Below are positions 23,816-32,456 of a stretch of 45,889 nt of DNA, in pieces (the first letter of the stretch is position 1; the number at the start of each line of letters is the position of its first letter). Source of the DNA: JBBKWG01 sp037968835 (GTDB lineage Bacteria > Pseudomonadota > Alphaproteobacteria > Rhodobacterales > Rhodobacteraceae); assembly GCA_037968835.1 (NCBI GenBank), contig JBBKWG010000117.1, positions 1 to 45,889 on the forward strand, read 5' to 3'. Position numbers and translations under genes: made by a program. The notes under the pieces were generated by a model, which was not told the DNA's origin, did no database searches, and saw only the letters and a list, made by a program, of their open reading frames with translations.

Positions 23816-25615
23816 TCACACCGGAATATTCTGGGTGCGCCCGTTAAAGTCACGAATGTCGCTGCAATCAGTTTCGAGGCTCACGCTGTTACTCTCCGCA
23901 TCGGTCATCATCGACTCTGAAATTTCTTGAACAGCCTCGAATTGACTTAGAAAGACCTTGCCCGACAAGTCTTTGAGGAAATCGGTGCCCCGCAGACGAT
24001 CCATGACCGGCCCTTTGACTTCGCTCAGATGCAGTTTGACGCCTGCATCACGAACTCTTTGGTCAATCCTTTCCAAGCTTTCCAAAGCGGACGCGTCAAT
24101 AAAGTTCACAGCTGGGCACATGAGTATCACGTGCCTGACATCGTGCCTGTCAGAGAGCGCTGCATTTATTGTGTCCTCAAGGAATCGCGCGTTGGGGAAG
24201 TAAAGACTTTCGTCGATCCTGATCGAAACGATCCCTGGAGTGGTCAGCACGTCGTGACGGCTTACGTTTCGAAAGTGCTCAGTTCCCGGAACACGACCGA
24301 CGATCGCTACATGGGGTTTGGCGGTGCGGTTAAGATAAAGGCCAAGTGACGAAAGAACGCCCGCGGTGATCCCCCACTCCACGCCAAATCCAAGGGTCAC
24401 GATGATTGTGGCCAACATTGCGAATGCATCGGCGCGGGAATACAGCCACGTGCGCTTGATGGTCGCCACGTCAATCAAGGACAGAACGGCGACAATGATG
24501 GTTGCCGCAAGGGTCGCTTTGGGCAAACTGAACAACAGCGGCGTGAGAAACAAAGTGGTGAGCGCAATGCCGATTGCCGTCAACGCGCCGGCCGCAGGTG
24601 TGCGGGCACCGGCATCGAAGTTCACGACAGACCTCGAAAACCCACCTGTGACGGGAAATCCGCCCGAAAGCGCGGACCCTACGTTCGATGCGCCAAGAGC
24701 GATCAGTTCCTGATCGGGATCAATCCGCTCTCGTCTTTTGGCCGCAAGTGTCTGAGCTACAGAAATCGTTTCTACGTAGCCGACAGTCGCAATCATCAAC
24801 GCAGGCAGCGCCAGTAATTTCCAAAGTTCCGCGTCGAACGATGGAAGCGTTGGAGCAGGCAATCCACGGGGAATGTCCCCAACTATCGCAACACCAAGCG
24901 CATCCAGCGACAGGCCACGTACGATCAGCGTAGTCGCGATAACGGCTAGAATGGGCGCTACTTTGGTAGAGATGATGGCGAGCTTCTTGCCGAGCCCAAG
25001 CCGAATCAACGCGCCCGAGAGATAGTGGCGGGAGAGTAACAAAAACCCAATTGTAACGCCGCCGAGCAATATGGACCAAGCGTTCGCGTTCGTCATCTGT
25101 GTCGTAAGACTGCCAAGTAGTTGGGGAAGGGTATGACCGTGCACGTCTATGCCAAGAATGTGCTTCAGTTGCCCCATCCCGATAATGATGGCGCTCGCAG
25201 TGATGAAACCTGAAATAACCGGGTGGCTCAGAAAATTCGCCAGAAATCCGAGCCTCGCTAGTCCCATGGCGACGAGCATCAGTCCGGAGATGAGCGCCAG
25301 TGCTATTGCCGCGCCCAAGTATTCAGGAGTTCCCTGCGTAGCCAGATTGCCTATCGCTGCCGCCGTCATAAGTGAAGCGACAGCAACGGGACCAACCGCA
25401 AGTGTCATCGAAGTGCCAAAGATCGCGTAAACGACCAAGGGCGCGATTGAAGCATAGAGCCCAATTTCGGGTGGAAGGCCAGCCAACAATGCATATGCCA
25501 GCGACTGCGGAATTAGCATGATCGTCACGATTACAGCGGCAATAGCATCACCCGACAGCTTTTCGCGATCATACGATTTCGCCCAGTTAAGCACAGGAAA
25601 GTAGCGGGAAAGCAT
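23816..25615 (-). CDS. SulP-family anion transporter with STAS domain
   Basis: A 599-residue inner-membrane protein of the SulP/SLC26 family. It begins with the family N-terminus (YFPVLNWAKSYDREKLSGD), then SulP helices with IPQSLAYALLAGLPPEIGLY and SMTLAVGPVAVASLM, about 10-14 segments in all. Residues 460-575 form a cytoplasmic STAS domain (GIVSIRIDESLYFPNARFLE, MCPAVNFIDASALESLERI). Substrate could be sulfate, bicarbonate or another anion. It is the last gene behind the persulfide dioxygenase-like and DUF442 genes, so movement of sulfate or sulfite made by sulfur oxidation is the likeliest task; direction cannot be told. Confidence 0.9.
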   Translation of the reverse strand: MLSRYFPVLNWAKSYDREKLSGDAIAAVIVTIMLIPQSLAYALLAGLPPEIGLYASIAPLVVYAIFGTSMTLAVGPVAVASLMTAAAIGNLATQGTPEYLGAAIALALISGLMLVAMGLARLGFLANFLSHPVISGFITASAIIIGMGQLKHILGIDVHGHTLPQLLGSLTTQMTNANAWSILLGGVTIGFLLLSRHYLSGALIRLGLGKKLAIISTKVAPILAVIATTLIVRGLSLDALGVAIVGDIPRGLPAPTLPSFDAELWKLLALPALMIATVGYVETISVAQTLAAKRRERIDPDQELIALGASNVGSALSGGFPVTGGFSRSVVNFDAGARTPAAGALTAIGIALTTLFLTPLLFSLPKATLAATIIVAVLSLIDVATIKRTWLYSRADAFAMLATIIVTLGFGVEWGITAGVLSSLGLYLNRTAKPHVAIVGRVPGTEHFRNVSRHDVLTTPGIVSIRIDESLYFPNARFLEDTINAALSDRHDVRHVILMCPAVNFIDASALESLERIDQRVRDAGVKLHLSEVKGPVMDRLRGTDFLKDLSGKVFLSQFEAVQEISESMMTDAESNSVSLETDCSDIRDFNGRTQNIPV

Positions 25616-25672
25616 TTTTGGTTGGCCTTTTCAGGTAGGTTAGTCGAAGATGGGTATTTCGCCCCGAACAGG

Positions 25673-26095
25673 TTATTCCGCCAAATCGGCGAGCCTTGGT
25701 TTCAGTCCATTCACATCGAACCCGTGCGAGGCACATGTTTTACAAATGGATTCTGGGTCATTGTGTTGCGCCATTGCGAGTGCCCAAAGAGACGCTGCGC
25801 GCAATCCCGATCGGCAATATGCAAAAATGCGAGAATCTGTCGTGTCGAGAATTTCTAACAGGACTATCCGGTGCTTTTCGGGGAAGTCGCCCGGTGAGAT
25901 TGGCAGATAGTGAAACCGCACTCCGTGCTTTTCGGACGCCGCCGCCAGATCGCGGGAATTCGGACCATCGACAAGTTCGCCGTCTGGCCGGTTACTTACG
26001 ATGTCGCTGAAGCCGAGACTAGCGAGGCGAGCAACATCTTCAAGTGCGATCTGGCTTCCGACGGAAAAGGCCGCGGACAGGTCAGTCGTTTTCAT
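25673..26095 (-). CDS. DUF442 / TIGR01244-type sulfurtransferase-like protein
   Basis: A 140-residue protein with the phosphatase/rhodanese-like fold of the Blh N-terminal domain. The ATG at 26095 follows AGAGG; the frame upstream has no credible start. The active-site loop is FAYCRSGLRAASLWALA, with Cys94 as probable sulfane-sulfur carrier and Arg99. The FSDIVSNRPDGE segment near residue 29 is typical. In Blh proteins this domain is fused to the metallo-beta-lactamase persulfide dioxygenase; here the two are separate adjacent genes, 114 bases apart. It probably passes persulfide sulfur to or from the dioxygenase. Confidence 0.87.
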   Translation of the reverse strand: MKTTDLSAAFSVGSQIALEDVARLASLGFSDIVSNRPDGELVDGPNSRDLAAASEKHGVRFHYLPISPGDFPEKHRIVLLEILDTTDSRIFAYCRSGLRAASLWALAMAQHNDPESICKTCASHGFDVNGLKPRLADLAE

Positions 26096-26209
26096 TTGGA
26101 ACCTCTGAATCCGTCGAAGGACGGGGCGGGCCGGAAGTGCCGGGGACCCTAATCCGGTTGCAACCCAGCAAGCCCCATCCGCCACGCAATTTCCTTTGTC
26201 GCGTGTGAC

Positions 26210-27073
26210 TTACAGTTTGTTGACCGGGACTTTGAGATAGACTGTCCCGTTATCTTCCGATGAAGGCATCTGCCCTGCCCGCATATTGACTTGCAGTGAA
26301 GGGATGATGAGCCGCGGCATTGGCAATTCGGAATCGCGTTTCTGACGCATTGCCACGAATTCGGCCTCGCCGGCGCCGCCTCCGACATGCTTGTTCAGCG
26401 CCTTTTGTTCTCCGATCGTCGTTTCCCAGGCAAACTCGTCGCGGTCCGGAGCCTTGTAGTCGTGTCCAACGAAAACTCGTGTCTCATCAGGAAGGGTGAA
26501 GAGCTTCTGGATCGACGCATATAAATCAATAGCTGATCCGCCCGGGAAATCGGCGCGTGCTGTACCAAAATCGGGCATGAACAATGTGTCACCGACGAAT
26601 GCCGCATCACCAATTACATAGGTCAGACAGGCCGGGGTGTGGCCGGGCGTATGCAGAACATCTCCCTTCAGCTTGCCGACATTGAACGTATCGCCTTCCG
26701 AAAAAAGCTCGTCGAATTGGCTGCCGTCGCGTTGAAATTCCGAACCTTCGTTGAAGGTTTTCCCGAACGTTTCCTGAACGACGGTGATCTTCTCGCCAAT
26801 ACCGATCTTGCCGCCCAGTTTCTCTTGAAGATAGGGAGCTGCGGACAAATGGTCCGCGTGTACGTGGGTTTCGAGTATCCAGTCGACCGTCAATTCGTTC
26901 TTCAAGACGTGGTCAACAATGGCATTTGCCGAACCGAAATCCGTACGGCCCGACGCATAGTCGAAGTCCAGAACCGAGTCGATGATCGCGCAATGCTTGG
27001 TCTCTGGGTCGGTTACGACAAACGACGCGGTGAATGTCGTCTCGTCAAAAAAGGGAGTGATTTCTGGTTTCAT
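26210..27073 (-). CDS. Metallo-beta-lactamase-fold persulfide dioxygenase-like protein (Blh/ETHE1 type)
   Basis: A 287-residue enzyme likely to oxidise glutathione persulfide to sulfite with O2, using one Fe(II). Metal-binding residues can be seen: ETHVHADHLSAAP (His70, His72, Asp74, His75), HTPGHTPACL (His145), GDTLFMPDFG (Asp162) and FVGHDYKAP (His204). The C-terminal 80 residues (GEAEFVAMRQKRD, then LIIPSLQVNMRAGQ) match the Blh beta-lactamase-like part. It is first in the minus-strand operon with the DUF442 and SulP genes and divergent from the ArsR-type sensor, the same arrangement as blh-bigR. Confidence 0.9.
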   Translation of the reverse strand: MKPEITPFFDETTFTASFVVTDPETKHCAIIDSVLDFDYASGRTDFGSANAIVDHVLKNELTVDWILETHVHADHLSAAPYLQEKLGGKIGIGEKITVVQETFGKTFNEGSEFQRDGSQFDELFSEGDTFNVGKLKGDVLHTPGHTPACLTYVIGDAAFVGDTLFMPDFGTARADFPGGSAIDLYASIQKLFTLPDETRVFVGHDYKAPDRDEFAWETTIGEQKALNKHVGGGAGEAEFVAMRQKRDSELPMPRLIIPSLQVNMRAGQMPSSEDNGTVYLKVPVNKL

Positions 27074-27104
27074 TGCCTGTCTCCATCTTTGCTTGGGTCA
27101 CAAG

Positions 27105-27161
27105 TATTACGCTTTCATAATATGTCAACTGCATCTCGGATTTATATTAAAGAAGTTGAAT
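27105..27161. promoter_or_regulatory. Candidate operators for the SqrR/BigR-type repressor
   Basis: The region between the divergent dioxygenase and arsR genes holds two AT-rich repeats. ATTA-N8-GAAT at 27146-27161 differs by one base from the ATTC-N8-GAAT consensus that I recall for SqrR. TATTA-N8-TAATA at 27105-27122 is a perfect short inverted repeat with the same spacer. Either position would let the repressor silence both directions. Confidence 0.5.
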
Positions 27162-27205
27162 GTCTGCGCTGATGTGCCTAGGTGATGCGTGTTGGAAAAA
27201 TCAGA

Positions 27206-27595
27206 ATGGTTGGCTCTATGATCGCGGGTACGGCGGAATCTGAATCTGAATCTGCTACATTTCTTGTTGGTAATCTCGGGGAGTCTGCGGACCAGGCGGC
27301 GCGGTTTCTGAAGTCAATCGCACACAAAGATCGCCTCAAGATCCTATGTTACATTCTTGAACGAGAGCGTTCGGTTGCCGAGATCGAGGGAAATGTGGGC
27401 GCGAGCCAATCAGCGATTTCCCAGCACCTCGCCAGATTAAAGGACGAGGGGATTGTTGCTGCGCGGCGTAACGGACGCCAGATTTTCTACTCGATATCGG
27501 ACCCCGTGGTCCTGGAGGTCATCAAAGTTCTGTATGTTCGATTCTGTGACGCCGGTGGGTCAATGCCAAATAGTTCTGACGACTTGTGTCGTTAG
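27206..27595 (+). CDS. ArsR-family sulfide/persulfide-responsive repressor (SqrR/BigR-like)
   Basis: A winged-helix repressor of 129 residues from the ATG at 27206 (GGAAA seven bases upstream); starts at 27185 and 27218 are also possible. The HTH is IEGNVGASQSAISQHLARLK, followed by the wing RRNGRQIFYSI. Two cysteines, 48 (LKILCYILERE) and 114 (VRFCDAGG), lie at the places where SqrR and BigR form a tetrasulfide or disulfide in response to reactive sulfur, and metal-binding motifs of other ArsR proteins are absent. It is divergent from the persulfide dioxygenase operon and so is probably derepressed by sulfane sulfur. Confidence 0.87.
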   Translation: MVGSMIAGTAESESESATFLVGNLGESADQAARFLKSIAHKDRLKILCYILERERSVAEIEGNVGASQSAISQHLARLKDEGIVAARRNGRQIFYSISDPVVLEVIKVLYVRFCDAGGSMPNSSDDLCR

Positions 27596-27704
27596 AGGTT
27601 CCTACTCAACTGAATCGGACCCACTCTAACGATTTTCCGCATTGGCGTGACTCCTGGAAAACATCCCAATAACTTGCAGAACGGCGATATTTGTGCCCGT
27701 TAAT

Positions 27705-28115
27705 CTATCGCATCACATGCACCGTACACGGCGCATGTCTCACCACCCTCGCCGCAGTGGAGCCCAAGAAGTAGTCGCTTAAATCCGGCCGATGAGATGC
27801 AACTATGATGCAGTCGACTTTGTGTTCCTTTGCGAACTCGACGATCTCGTGACCGGGGCGTCCGTGTCGTATCTCGGTTCTGATCTCGGAACGGCTGCCT
27901 GTCAATTTGCGCAAAGAAGCCAGTGCCTCTTCACCTGCCATGATCTCGATGTCGGGCGGAACCTCTCCGTCCAGATAGGTGGGAAAGGGCTCAATCACGG
28001 TCAAGGCAGTGATCTCGGTATTGGCGTCGTCTCCCAATTTTCGGGCCATAGCCAGTGCATCTACTTGCTTTTGTTCGTGCGCCGGATCGACCGCGACCAA
28101 GATATTCTTGTACAT
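27705..28115 (-). CDS. Universal stress protein, UspA family
   Basis: A 136-residue single-domain Usp. It begins MYKNILVAVDPAHEQKQVDA and ends with the ATP-binding type loop IIVASHRPDLSDYFLGSTAA followed by HAPCTVHVMR. AGGAG lies seven bases before the ATG. Usp proteins act in stress and in low-oxygen or stationary survival. A candidate FNR-type site 54 bases upstream of the start suggests induction on oxygen limitation. The gene stands alone, convergent with the ArsR gene. Confidence 0.92.
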   Translation of the reverse strand: MYKNILVAVDPAHEQKQVDALAMARKLGDDANTEITALTVIEPFPTYLDGEVPPDIEIMAGEEALASLRKLTGSRSEIRTEIRHGRPGHEIVEFAKEHKVDCIIVASHRPDLSDYFLGSTAARVVRHAPCTVHVMR

Positions 28116-28438
28116 GGCATTTCTCCTGTTTCTTCTGTCCAGAAGGCCAGAATTTCTCGGCTGGGACCTTGATCTTGATCATGTCGACAGTGTCGCGCGG
28201 AGATCTCTGTTCTGGCATTACGATTGACACGAAATGGGATGTCCAGTCGGCGCGGATAGGACGGATTTTCCGGAGCCAGGGGTCTCGGCAAAACAATAGA
28301 TTCAATAAGTGGGGTTTCGACAGCTAATCGTTATTCATGAGCGCCAAATTTGAGAATTTCCTAACAGGCGCGCGTACTTGTCAGTCGCGATGATGCCCAC
28401 TAGGTGCCGACCTGAACTGCGCTTTGACGGTATTAAAC
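28116..28438. other. Intergenic region between usp and yeeE-like genes, no gene seen
   Basis: This 323-base stretch contains no frame with the composition of a gene. It holds a candidate FNR box at 28169-28182 and a short inverted repeat AAATT-TGAG-AATTT at 28346-28359 that may belong to the promoter of the downstream sulfur-transporter gene. Confidence 0.6.
28169..28182. promoter_or_regulatory. Candidate FNR/FnrL box upstream of usp
   Basis: TTGAT-CTTG-ATCAT matches the FNR consensus TTGAT-N4-ATCAA at 9 of 10 defined positions. It lies 54 bases upstream of the usp start codon, a fitting place for activation near the -40 region. Confidence 0.5.
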
Positions 28439-29503
28439 ATGCTCCTCGAATTCCTCGGCCTAGACATCTCACCCGTATCGACTTCTGTCATTTTCGGAGC
28501 CGTTGTCGGGATATTGTTCGGCGTGTCCGCACAGATATCGCGTTTTTGCCTACGGCGCGGACTTGTCGAGGGAACTGATCGCCGCGAAGCACTGGGCGTG
28601 TGGCTGTTCGCACTTCTCGTGGCTCTGATCGCCACTCAGATTGGCTCCTCAATTGGACTGATCGACCTCAGCGCACACCGGTTTGCTCAGTCAAATATCC
28701 CAGTTCTGGCCGCTATCCTTGGAGGCTTGATATTTGGGTTCGGCATGGTGCTTTCCCGCGGGTGTGTTTCACGACTGACCGTTCTTGGAGCATCCGGAAA
28801 TCTTCGCGGTCTGCTGGTGATCACGATTTTCGCAATCGTTGCGCACGCGACGCTCAAGGGTGTGCTGTCTCCGCTGCGTGTCGCCATTGGCAATGTCACA
28901 TTTCCGCTGGAAGGCGCGGCATTGGCCTCTGAATTGCCCGGTGGTGCCATTTTGTGGACACTGCTTATTTCTGCGGGCCTTGTCGCTATTATTTTGCGGT
29001 CACGTGCACGGTTCAGTCATCTGGCGCTCGCGGGTATCATTGGTCTGCTGGTGCCGATCGGCTGGATTGGCACGGGGGTTCTGCTTCTTGACGACTTCGA
29101 CCCCATCCCACTGGAAACGATTTCCTTCACTGCGCCATGGGCCGATAGTCTTTTCTGGACGATCGCATCTACCTCCATTCCCGCAGGCTTTGGAACGGGA
29201 CTTGTCGGGGGCGTGCTTTTCGGTGCATTGGCTTCGGCTGTGATCCGCGGCGAAGCACGACTTGAAAGTTTTGAAACGCCGTCGCAGACCCTTCGTTATG
29301 TACTCGGCGGAGCGTTGATGGGTGTGGGCGGAGTTTTGGCCGGTGGCTGTACCGTGGGTGCTGGATTGTCGGGAGTGTCGGCGCTCAGCATTGCCGCAGG
29401 CCTGTCGCTCTTGTCGATCGTGCTAGGTGCGGTCATTGCTGATAGATTGGTGGACCGCCGAAATTCCTCGAGCATCGCGGCCCACGCCACCCCGGCTGAA
29501 TAA
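28439..29503 (+). CDS. YeeE/YedE-family sulfur transporter
   Basis: A membrane protein of about 354 residues with roughly 9 hydrophobic segments. It has the two family repeats with conserved cysteines: AQISRFCLRRGLVEG near residue 37, FGFGMVLSRGCVSRLT near residue 110 and GGVLAGGCTVGAGLSG near residue 310. The family includes the thiosulfate transporter TsuA and the PmpAB proteins, and members often accompany sulfur-oxidation genes. ATG 28439 is preferred; a TTG five codons earlier is possible and neither has a strong ribosome site. It is convergent with the DUF302 gene and probably imports thiosulfate or another sulfur species. Confidence 0.87.
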   Translation: MLLEFLGLDISPVSTSVIFGAVVGILFGVSAQISRFCLRRGLVEGTDRREALGVWLFALLVALIATQIGSSIGLIDLSAHRFAQSNIPVLAAILGGLIFGFGMVLSRGCVSRLTVLGASGNLRGLLVITIFAIVAHATLKGVLSPLRVAIGNVTFPLEGAALASELPGGAILWTLLISAGLVAIILRSRARFSHLALAGIIGLLVPIGWIGTGVLLLDDFDPIPLETISFTAPWADSLFWTIASTSIPAGFGTGLVGGVLFGALASAVIRGEARLESFETPSQTLRYVLGGALMGVGGVLAGGCTVGAGLSGVSALSIAAGLSLLSIVLGAVIADRLVDRRNSSSIAAHATPAE

Positions 29504-29570
29504 TCCATAGCCTCCACGAGGGCATCAGCGGGTGGTTTGGCCCGTGTGACCGATGCATCGCAACCGACGC

Positions 29571-30011
29571 TTATTGTTCTGCCGCCTCACGCGCAATCTG
29601 GTCCAGAAGACCCTGGACCTCTTGCATCGGGCCGTCCGGGAAGTGGCGATAGCCGACTTCGACAATCCCATCGCGGTCGGTCACAAAAATTGCATAGGGA
29701 CAGTGCCGTATGTTGGTCGCGTCGGCCTCCATCACCTTTCGCGACAACACCGCCGAACAGAAGAGAAATATATCCGCGCTGTCGAATATTTTCACGTCGC
29801 TTCCGACATCCGCGCCGGTGCGCGCAAGCATCTCACCCGCGTGGCTCACGTAGTCGATCACCAGACCCTGTCCGACAATCGCGCTTTCGACATTAAACGT
29901 TGCGTCGTCGAACGAACCGTCAAAGCTGTATGTCGTCATGTCCTGCGCAGACACCGTCGACGCAAATGCAGCGCAGAGGGCCACTACCGACCAGAGATAA
30001 TTTCGTGCCAT
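29571..30011 (-). CDS. DUF302-domain exported protein at the end of the sox cluster
   Basis: A 146-residue protein with a signal peptide (MARNYLWSVVALCAAFASTV, cleaved near VSA-QD). The mature part is a single DUF302 domain (TTYSFDGSFDDATFNVESAI, then GLVIDYVSHAGEML), and it holds two cysteines, in LFCSAVLSRKV and RHCPYAIFVTD. DUF302 genes recur next to sox genes in Rhodobacteraceae, but their job is unknown; the fold resembles the TT1751 family. GGGGAG lies 9 bases before the ATG. It takes the place where soxE and soxF often stand; neither is present here. Confidence 0.85.
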   Translation of the reverse strand: MARNYLWSVVALCAAFASTVSAQDMTTYSFDGSFDDATFNVESAIVGQGLVIDYVSHAGEMLARTGADVGSDVKIFDSADIFLFCSAVLSRKVMEADATNIRHCPYAIFVTDRDGIVEVGYRHFPDGPMQEVQGLLDQIAREAAEQ

Positions 30012-30065
30012 GGTATTTCACTCCCCATTAGTCACGATTGCCGTTGTTTCTAGGCGTACCGTTCG

Positions 30066-30089
30066 GGCCGGATGACTGTCCAACCGGCC
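30066..30089. terminator. Hairpin after soxD
   Basis: GGCCGG (30066-30071) and CCGGCC (30084-30089) form a perfect 6-bp stem with a 12-base loop, between soxD and the DUF302 gene on the minus strand. No T-run follows, so it may only weaken read-through. Confidence 0.4.
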
Positions 30090-30138
30090 ACATTCAACGT
30101 CCTCAGATTGACGACACCAGCCGCGACGGGCTCGCAAC

Positions 30139-31188
30139 CTATCCCTCTGGCGATGAGAACGTCTTCAGATACTCGATCACCGCTGCCGCGTCTGCTTCGT
30201 CCTTGAAGCCGCGAAAGGACATCTTGGTACCTTTCAGAAACGATTTCGGCTCCTCCAGAAATTCGGCAAGCGTCTCTGGCGACCAGATCAGTCCGTCTTC
30301 AGCCGCATCTTGCATTGCATTTGAATAACGGAACCCCTCGACCCCGCCTGCCGCCCGACCAACGACACCGTTCAACTGCGGACCTGACCGGTTTTTCGCA
30401 CCTTCGCCAATCTGATGGCAGGACTTGCATTGGCGAAACGCATTTTCTCCTGCAGCCGCCAGATCGGCATCAATGGCCATATCGGCCGGCTCGATTTCGG
30501 CAGCTTCTGAAGTCTTGTCGGTCGTATCCGCTGACGCGACGACAACACCGTCTTCCGTCACGCCTCCGCCGTCCGGAGTTACATCCAGCACACGCGCGCG
30601 CATAGTGATTTTCACGTCATCCTTGCACGCTTCCATGCAGAAAGTTTCGCTGAAAAGCGGAGCTTCCTCCGTCAGCCTGTCGTCGGGAAAGAAGCTATCT
30701 TCGTTCGGGAATGAGATCTCGGTGAAGTTGTCGCTGGAAAGAGTGAATTCCTCATCGACCTGATCGTTCAAATACAAAAGGTACGCGGTGATCGCATAGA
30801 CCTCATCATCGCTCAGCGATTGCGCGTTGCCGAATGGCATGGCGCGATGGACGTAGTCGAACACAGTCGAAAGATACGGCCAATACGAGCCAATCGTCTT
30901 AACCGGCCGATCGCTCTCAAGTGAATCGAACCCGCCCGCAAGAACTGGCCAGCGCCCTGTCCCCTCACCAAAGACTCCGTGGCAAGACGAACACTGGTCG
31001 GTAAACAGAACCTCGCCATCTTCAACCGAGCCGCTCCCTTCGGGAAGGCCAAGACCATCTGGGCGCACATCAATATCCCATGCGGCGACTTCTTCCGGAA
31101 GCGCGGGGCGGCCTATTCCCAACGGCTCCGCGATAACCGGAGCCGCGACAAGGCAGGTCAGAATTGCGGCTTCAAGATATTTCAACAT
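30139..31188 (-). CDS. soxD: Dihaem cytochrome c SoxD of sulfane dehydrogenase SoxCD
   Basis: The electron-accepting subunit of SoxCD, which oxidises the sulfane sulfur on SoxY in the periplasm. It has 349 residues from the ATG at 31188; the TTG at 31197 lacks a spaced ribosome site. After a signal peptide ending near VIAEP come two haem c motifs, CSSCH (residues 66-70) and CKSCH (254-258), with methionines in HRAMPFG and GTKMSFRG as likely ligands. The two cytochrome domains are joined by a long acidic linker. Its start lies inside the end of soxC, a 17-base overlap, so translation is coupled. Confidence 0.94.
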   Translation of the reverse strand: MLKYLEAAILTCLVAAPVIAEPLGIGRPALPEEVAAWDIDVRPDGLGLPEGSGSVEDGEVLFTDQCSSCHGVFGEGTGRWPVLAGGFDSLESDRPVKTIGSYWPYLSTVFDYVHRAMPFGNAQSLSDDEVYAITAYLLYLNDQVDEEFTLSSDNFTEISFPNEDSFFPDDRLTEEAPLFSETFCMEACKDDVKITMRARVLDVTPDGGGVTEDGVVVASADTTDKTSEAAEIEPADMAIDADLAAAGENAFRQCKSCHQIGEGAKNRSGPQLNGVVGRAAGGVEGFRYSNAMQDAAEDGLIWSPETLAEFLEEPKSFLKGTKMSFRGFKDEADAAAVIEYLKTFSSPEG

Positions 31189-32434
31189 TTTCCGCAACTC
31201 CCTTCTCGTTCACGAGCCATGTTTGGATGCCGTTGTTGTGGTAGATCGAATTCTCGCCGCGGATTGCTCGCAATGCGTCTTTGGTCGGTTGAACGTAACC
31301 CGTTGAATCGTGTGCCCGGCTCTGCAGAAGCAAGGGCGACCCATCCCAATCGAATTCATAATAAAAGCGGTGCATCGACTTTTCGAAGCTTGGTCCGGAC
31401 ATCCGGGCCTGATGCCAATTGTTGCCACCATCAATTGTTACGTCGACACGCGGGATCGAACCGCGCCCGGACCACGCAACACCGGTCAGGACCGTTGGCC
31501 CTGTCCCGTGAGTGATCGGGGCCTGAGGACTTGGGCTTGTGATCACGGATTTCGCGTCCATCTCCCACGTGAAACGCCGCGCGGTCCCGTTCTCCAGCAG
31601 ATCGGTATATTTCGACGTTTCTTCGCGGTGGTGCCAGGGTTGATCGCCGACTTCGATGCGGCGCAACCATTTCACCCACATATTGCCTTCCCAACCCGGC
31701 ACCACCAAGCGCACCGGATAGCCCTGTTCGGGGCGAAGGGATTCGCCATTCATCTTGAATGCGACCAAGCAGTCATCCAACGCCTTTTCAATCGGAATAG
31801 AGCGTGTCATCGCAGAAGCATCGGCGCCTTCCGGCATGATCCATTTGCCGTTGGTCTTTACGCCGGCTTCTTCCAGAATCAGGCGGAGCGGAACGCCGGT
31901 GTACATGACATTGTGAATCATCCCATGGGTGAACTGACAGCCGTTCAACTGTGACCCGCGCCATTCCATTCCCGAGTTCGCAGCACATTCGAGGAAATAA
32001 ACTCGGTTCTCCCGGGGAAAGCGCATCAGGTCCTGCATGGTGAATACAAGCGGAGTGTCGACAAGGCCGTTGATCATCAGTCGGTGCGTTGCCGGATCGA
32101 CTTCGGCGACACCTGCATGGTGACGCTCGAAGCACAGGCCATTCGGCGTGATTATACCGTCGAGTTCATGCAGTGGCGTGAAGTTCACCGACGAGATCGG
32201 ATCAGCGGTAAGCCATTCGACATTGCGACGGATGACGTGCGATTCGTGCGGCGAAGGCATTCCATACGGACTTGCGTCCACTCCGTCCCCCAGTGCCTGA
32301 GACCACGGCTGTAGTTCCATGATCGCCGGATCGGCGCCCGTCGCTCTTGCGGCACCCGCACCAAGGAACGCGCCTCCGGCTGCGAATGCGCCTTTCAGGA
32401 CGCCGCGTCGTGTCGTTTTGGTTGATTCACTCAT
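31172..32434 (-). CDS. soxC: Molybdenum subunit SoxC of sulfane dehydrogenase SoxCD
   Basis: A 420-residue member of the sulfite oxidase family. The Tat signal TTRRGVLKGAFAAGGAF (residues 7-23) exports it folded with its molybdenum cofactor. The cofactor-binding cysteine is Cys150 in RVYFLECAANSGMEW, and RLVVPGWEGNMWVKWLRRIE is the conserved core strand; the C-terminal dimerisation domain carries GVAWSGRGSIPRVDVTIDGG. Together with SoxD it gives the full eight-electron oxidation of thiosulfate without sulfur globules. It follows soxB by 22 bases. Confidence 0.96.
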   Translation of the reverse strand: MSESTKTTRRGVLKGAFAAGGAFLGAGAARATGADPAIMELQPWSQALGDGVDASPYGMPSPHESHVIRRNVEWLTADPISSVNFTPLHELDGIITPNGLCFERHHAGVAEVDPATHRLMINGLVDTPLVFTMQDLMRFPRENRVYFLECAANSGMEWRGSQLNGCQFTHGMIHNVMYTGVPLRLILEEAGVKTNGKWIMPEGADASAMTRSIPIEKALDDCLVAFKMNGESLRPEQGYPVRLVVPGWEGNMWVKWLRRIEVGDQPWHHREETSKYTDLLENGTARRFTWEMDAKSVITSPSPQAPITHGTGPTVLTGVAWSGRGSIPRVDVTIDGGNNWHQARMSGPSFEKSMHRFYYEFDWDGSPLLLQSRAHDSTGYVQPTKDALRAIRGENSIYHNNGIQTWLVNEKGVAENVEIS

Positions 32435-32456
32435 GTATGTGCTCCCGGCCAGGCGC

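Noticed and set aside
26111..26124. CCGTC-GAAG-GACGG hairpin between the dioxygenase and DUF442 genes as a terminator
   Set aside because: The stem is short and not followed by Ts; the genes appear to be one operon.
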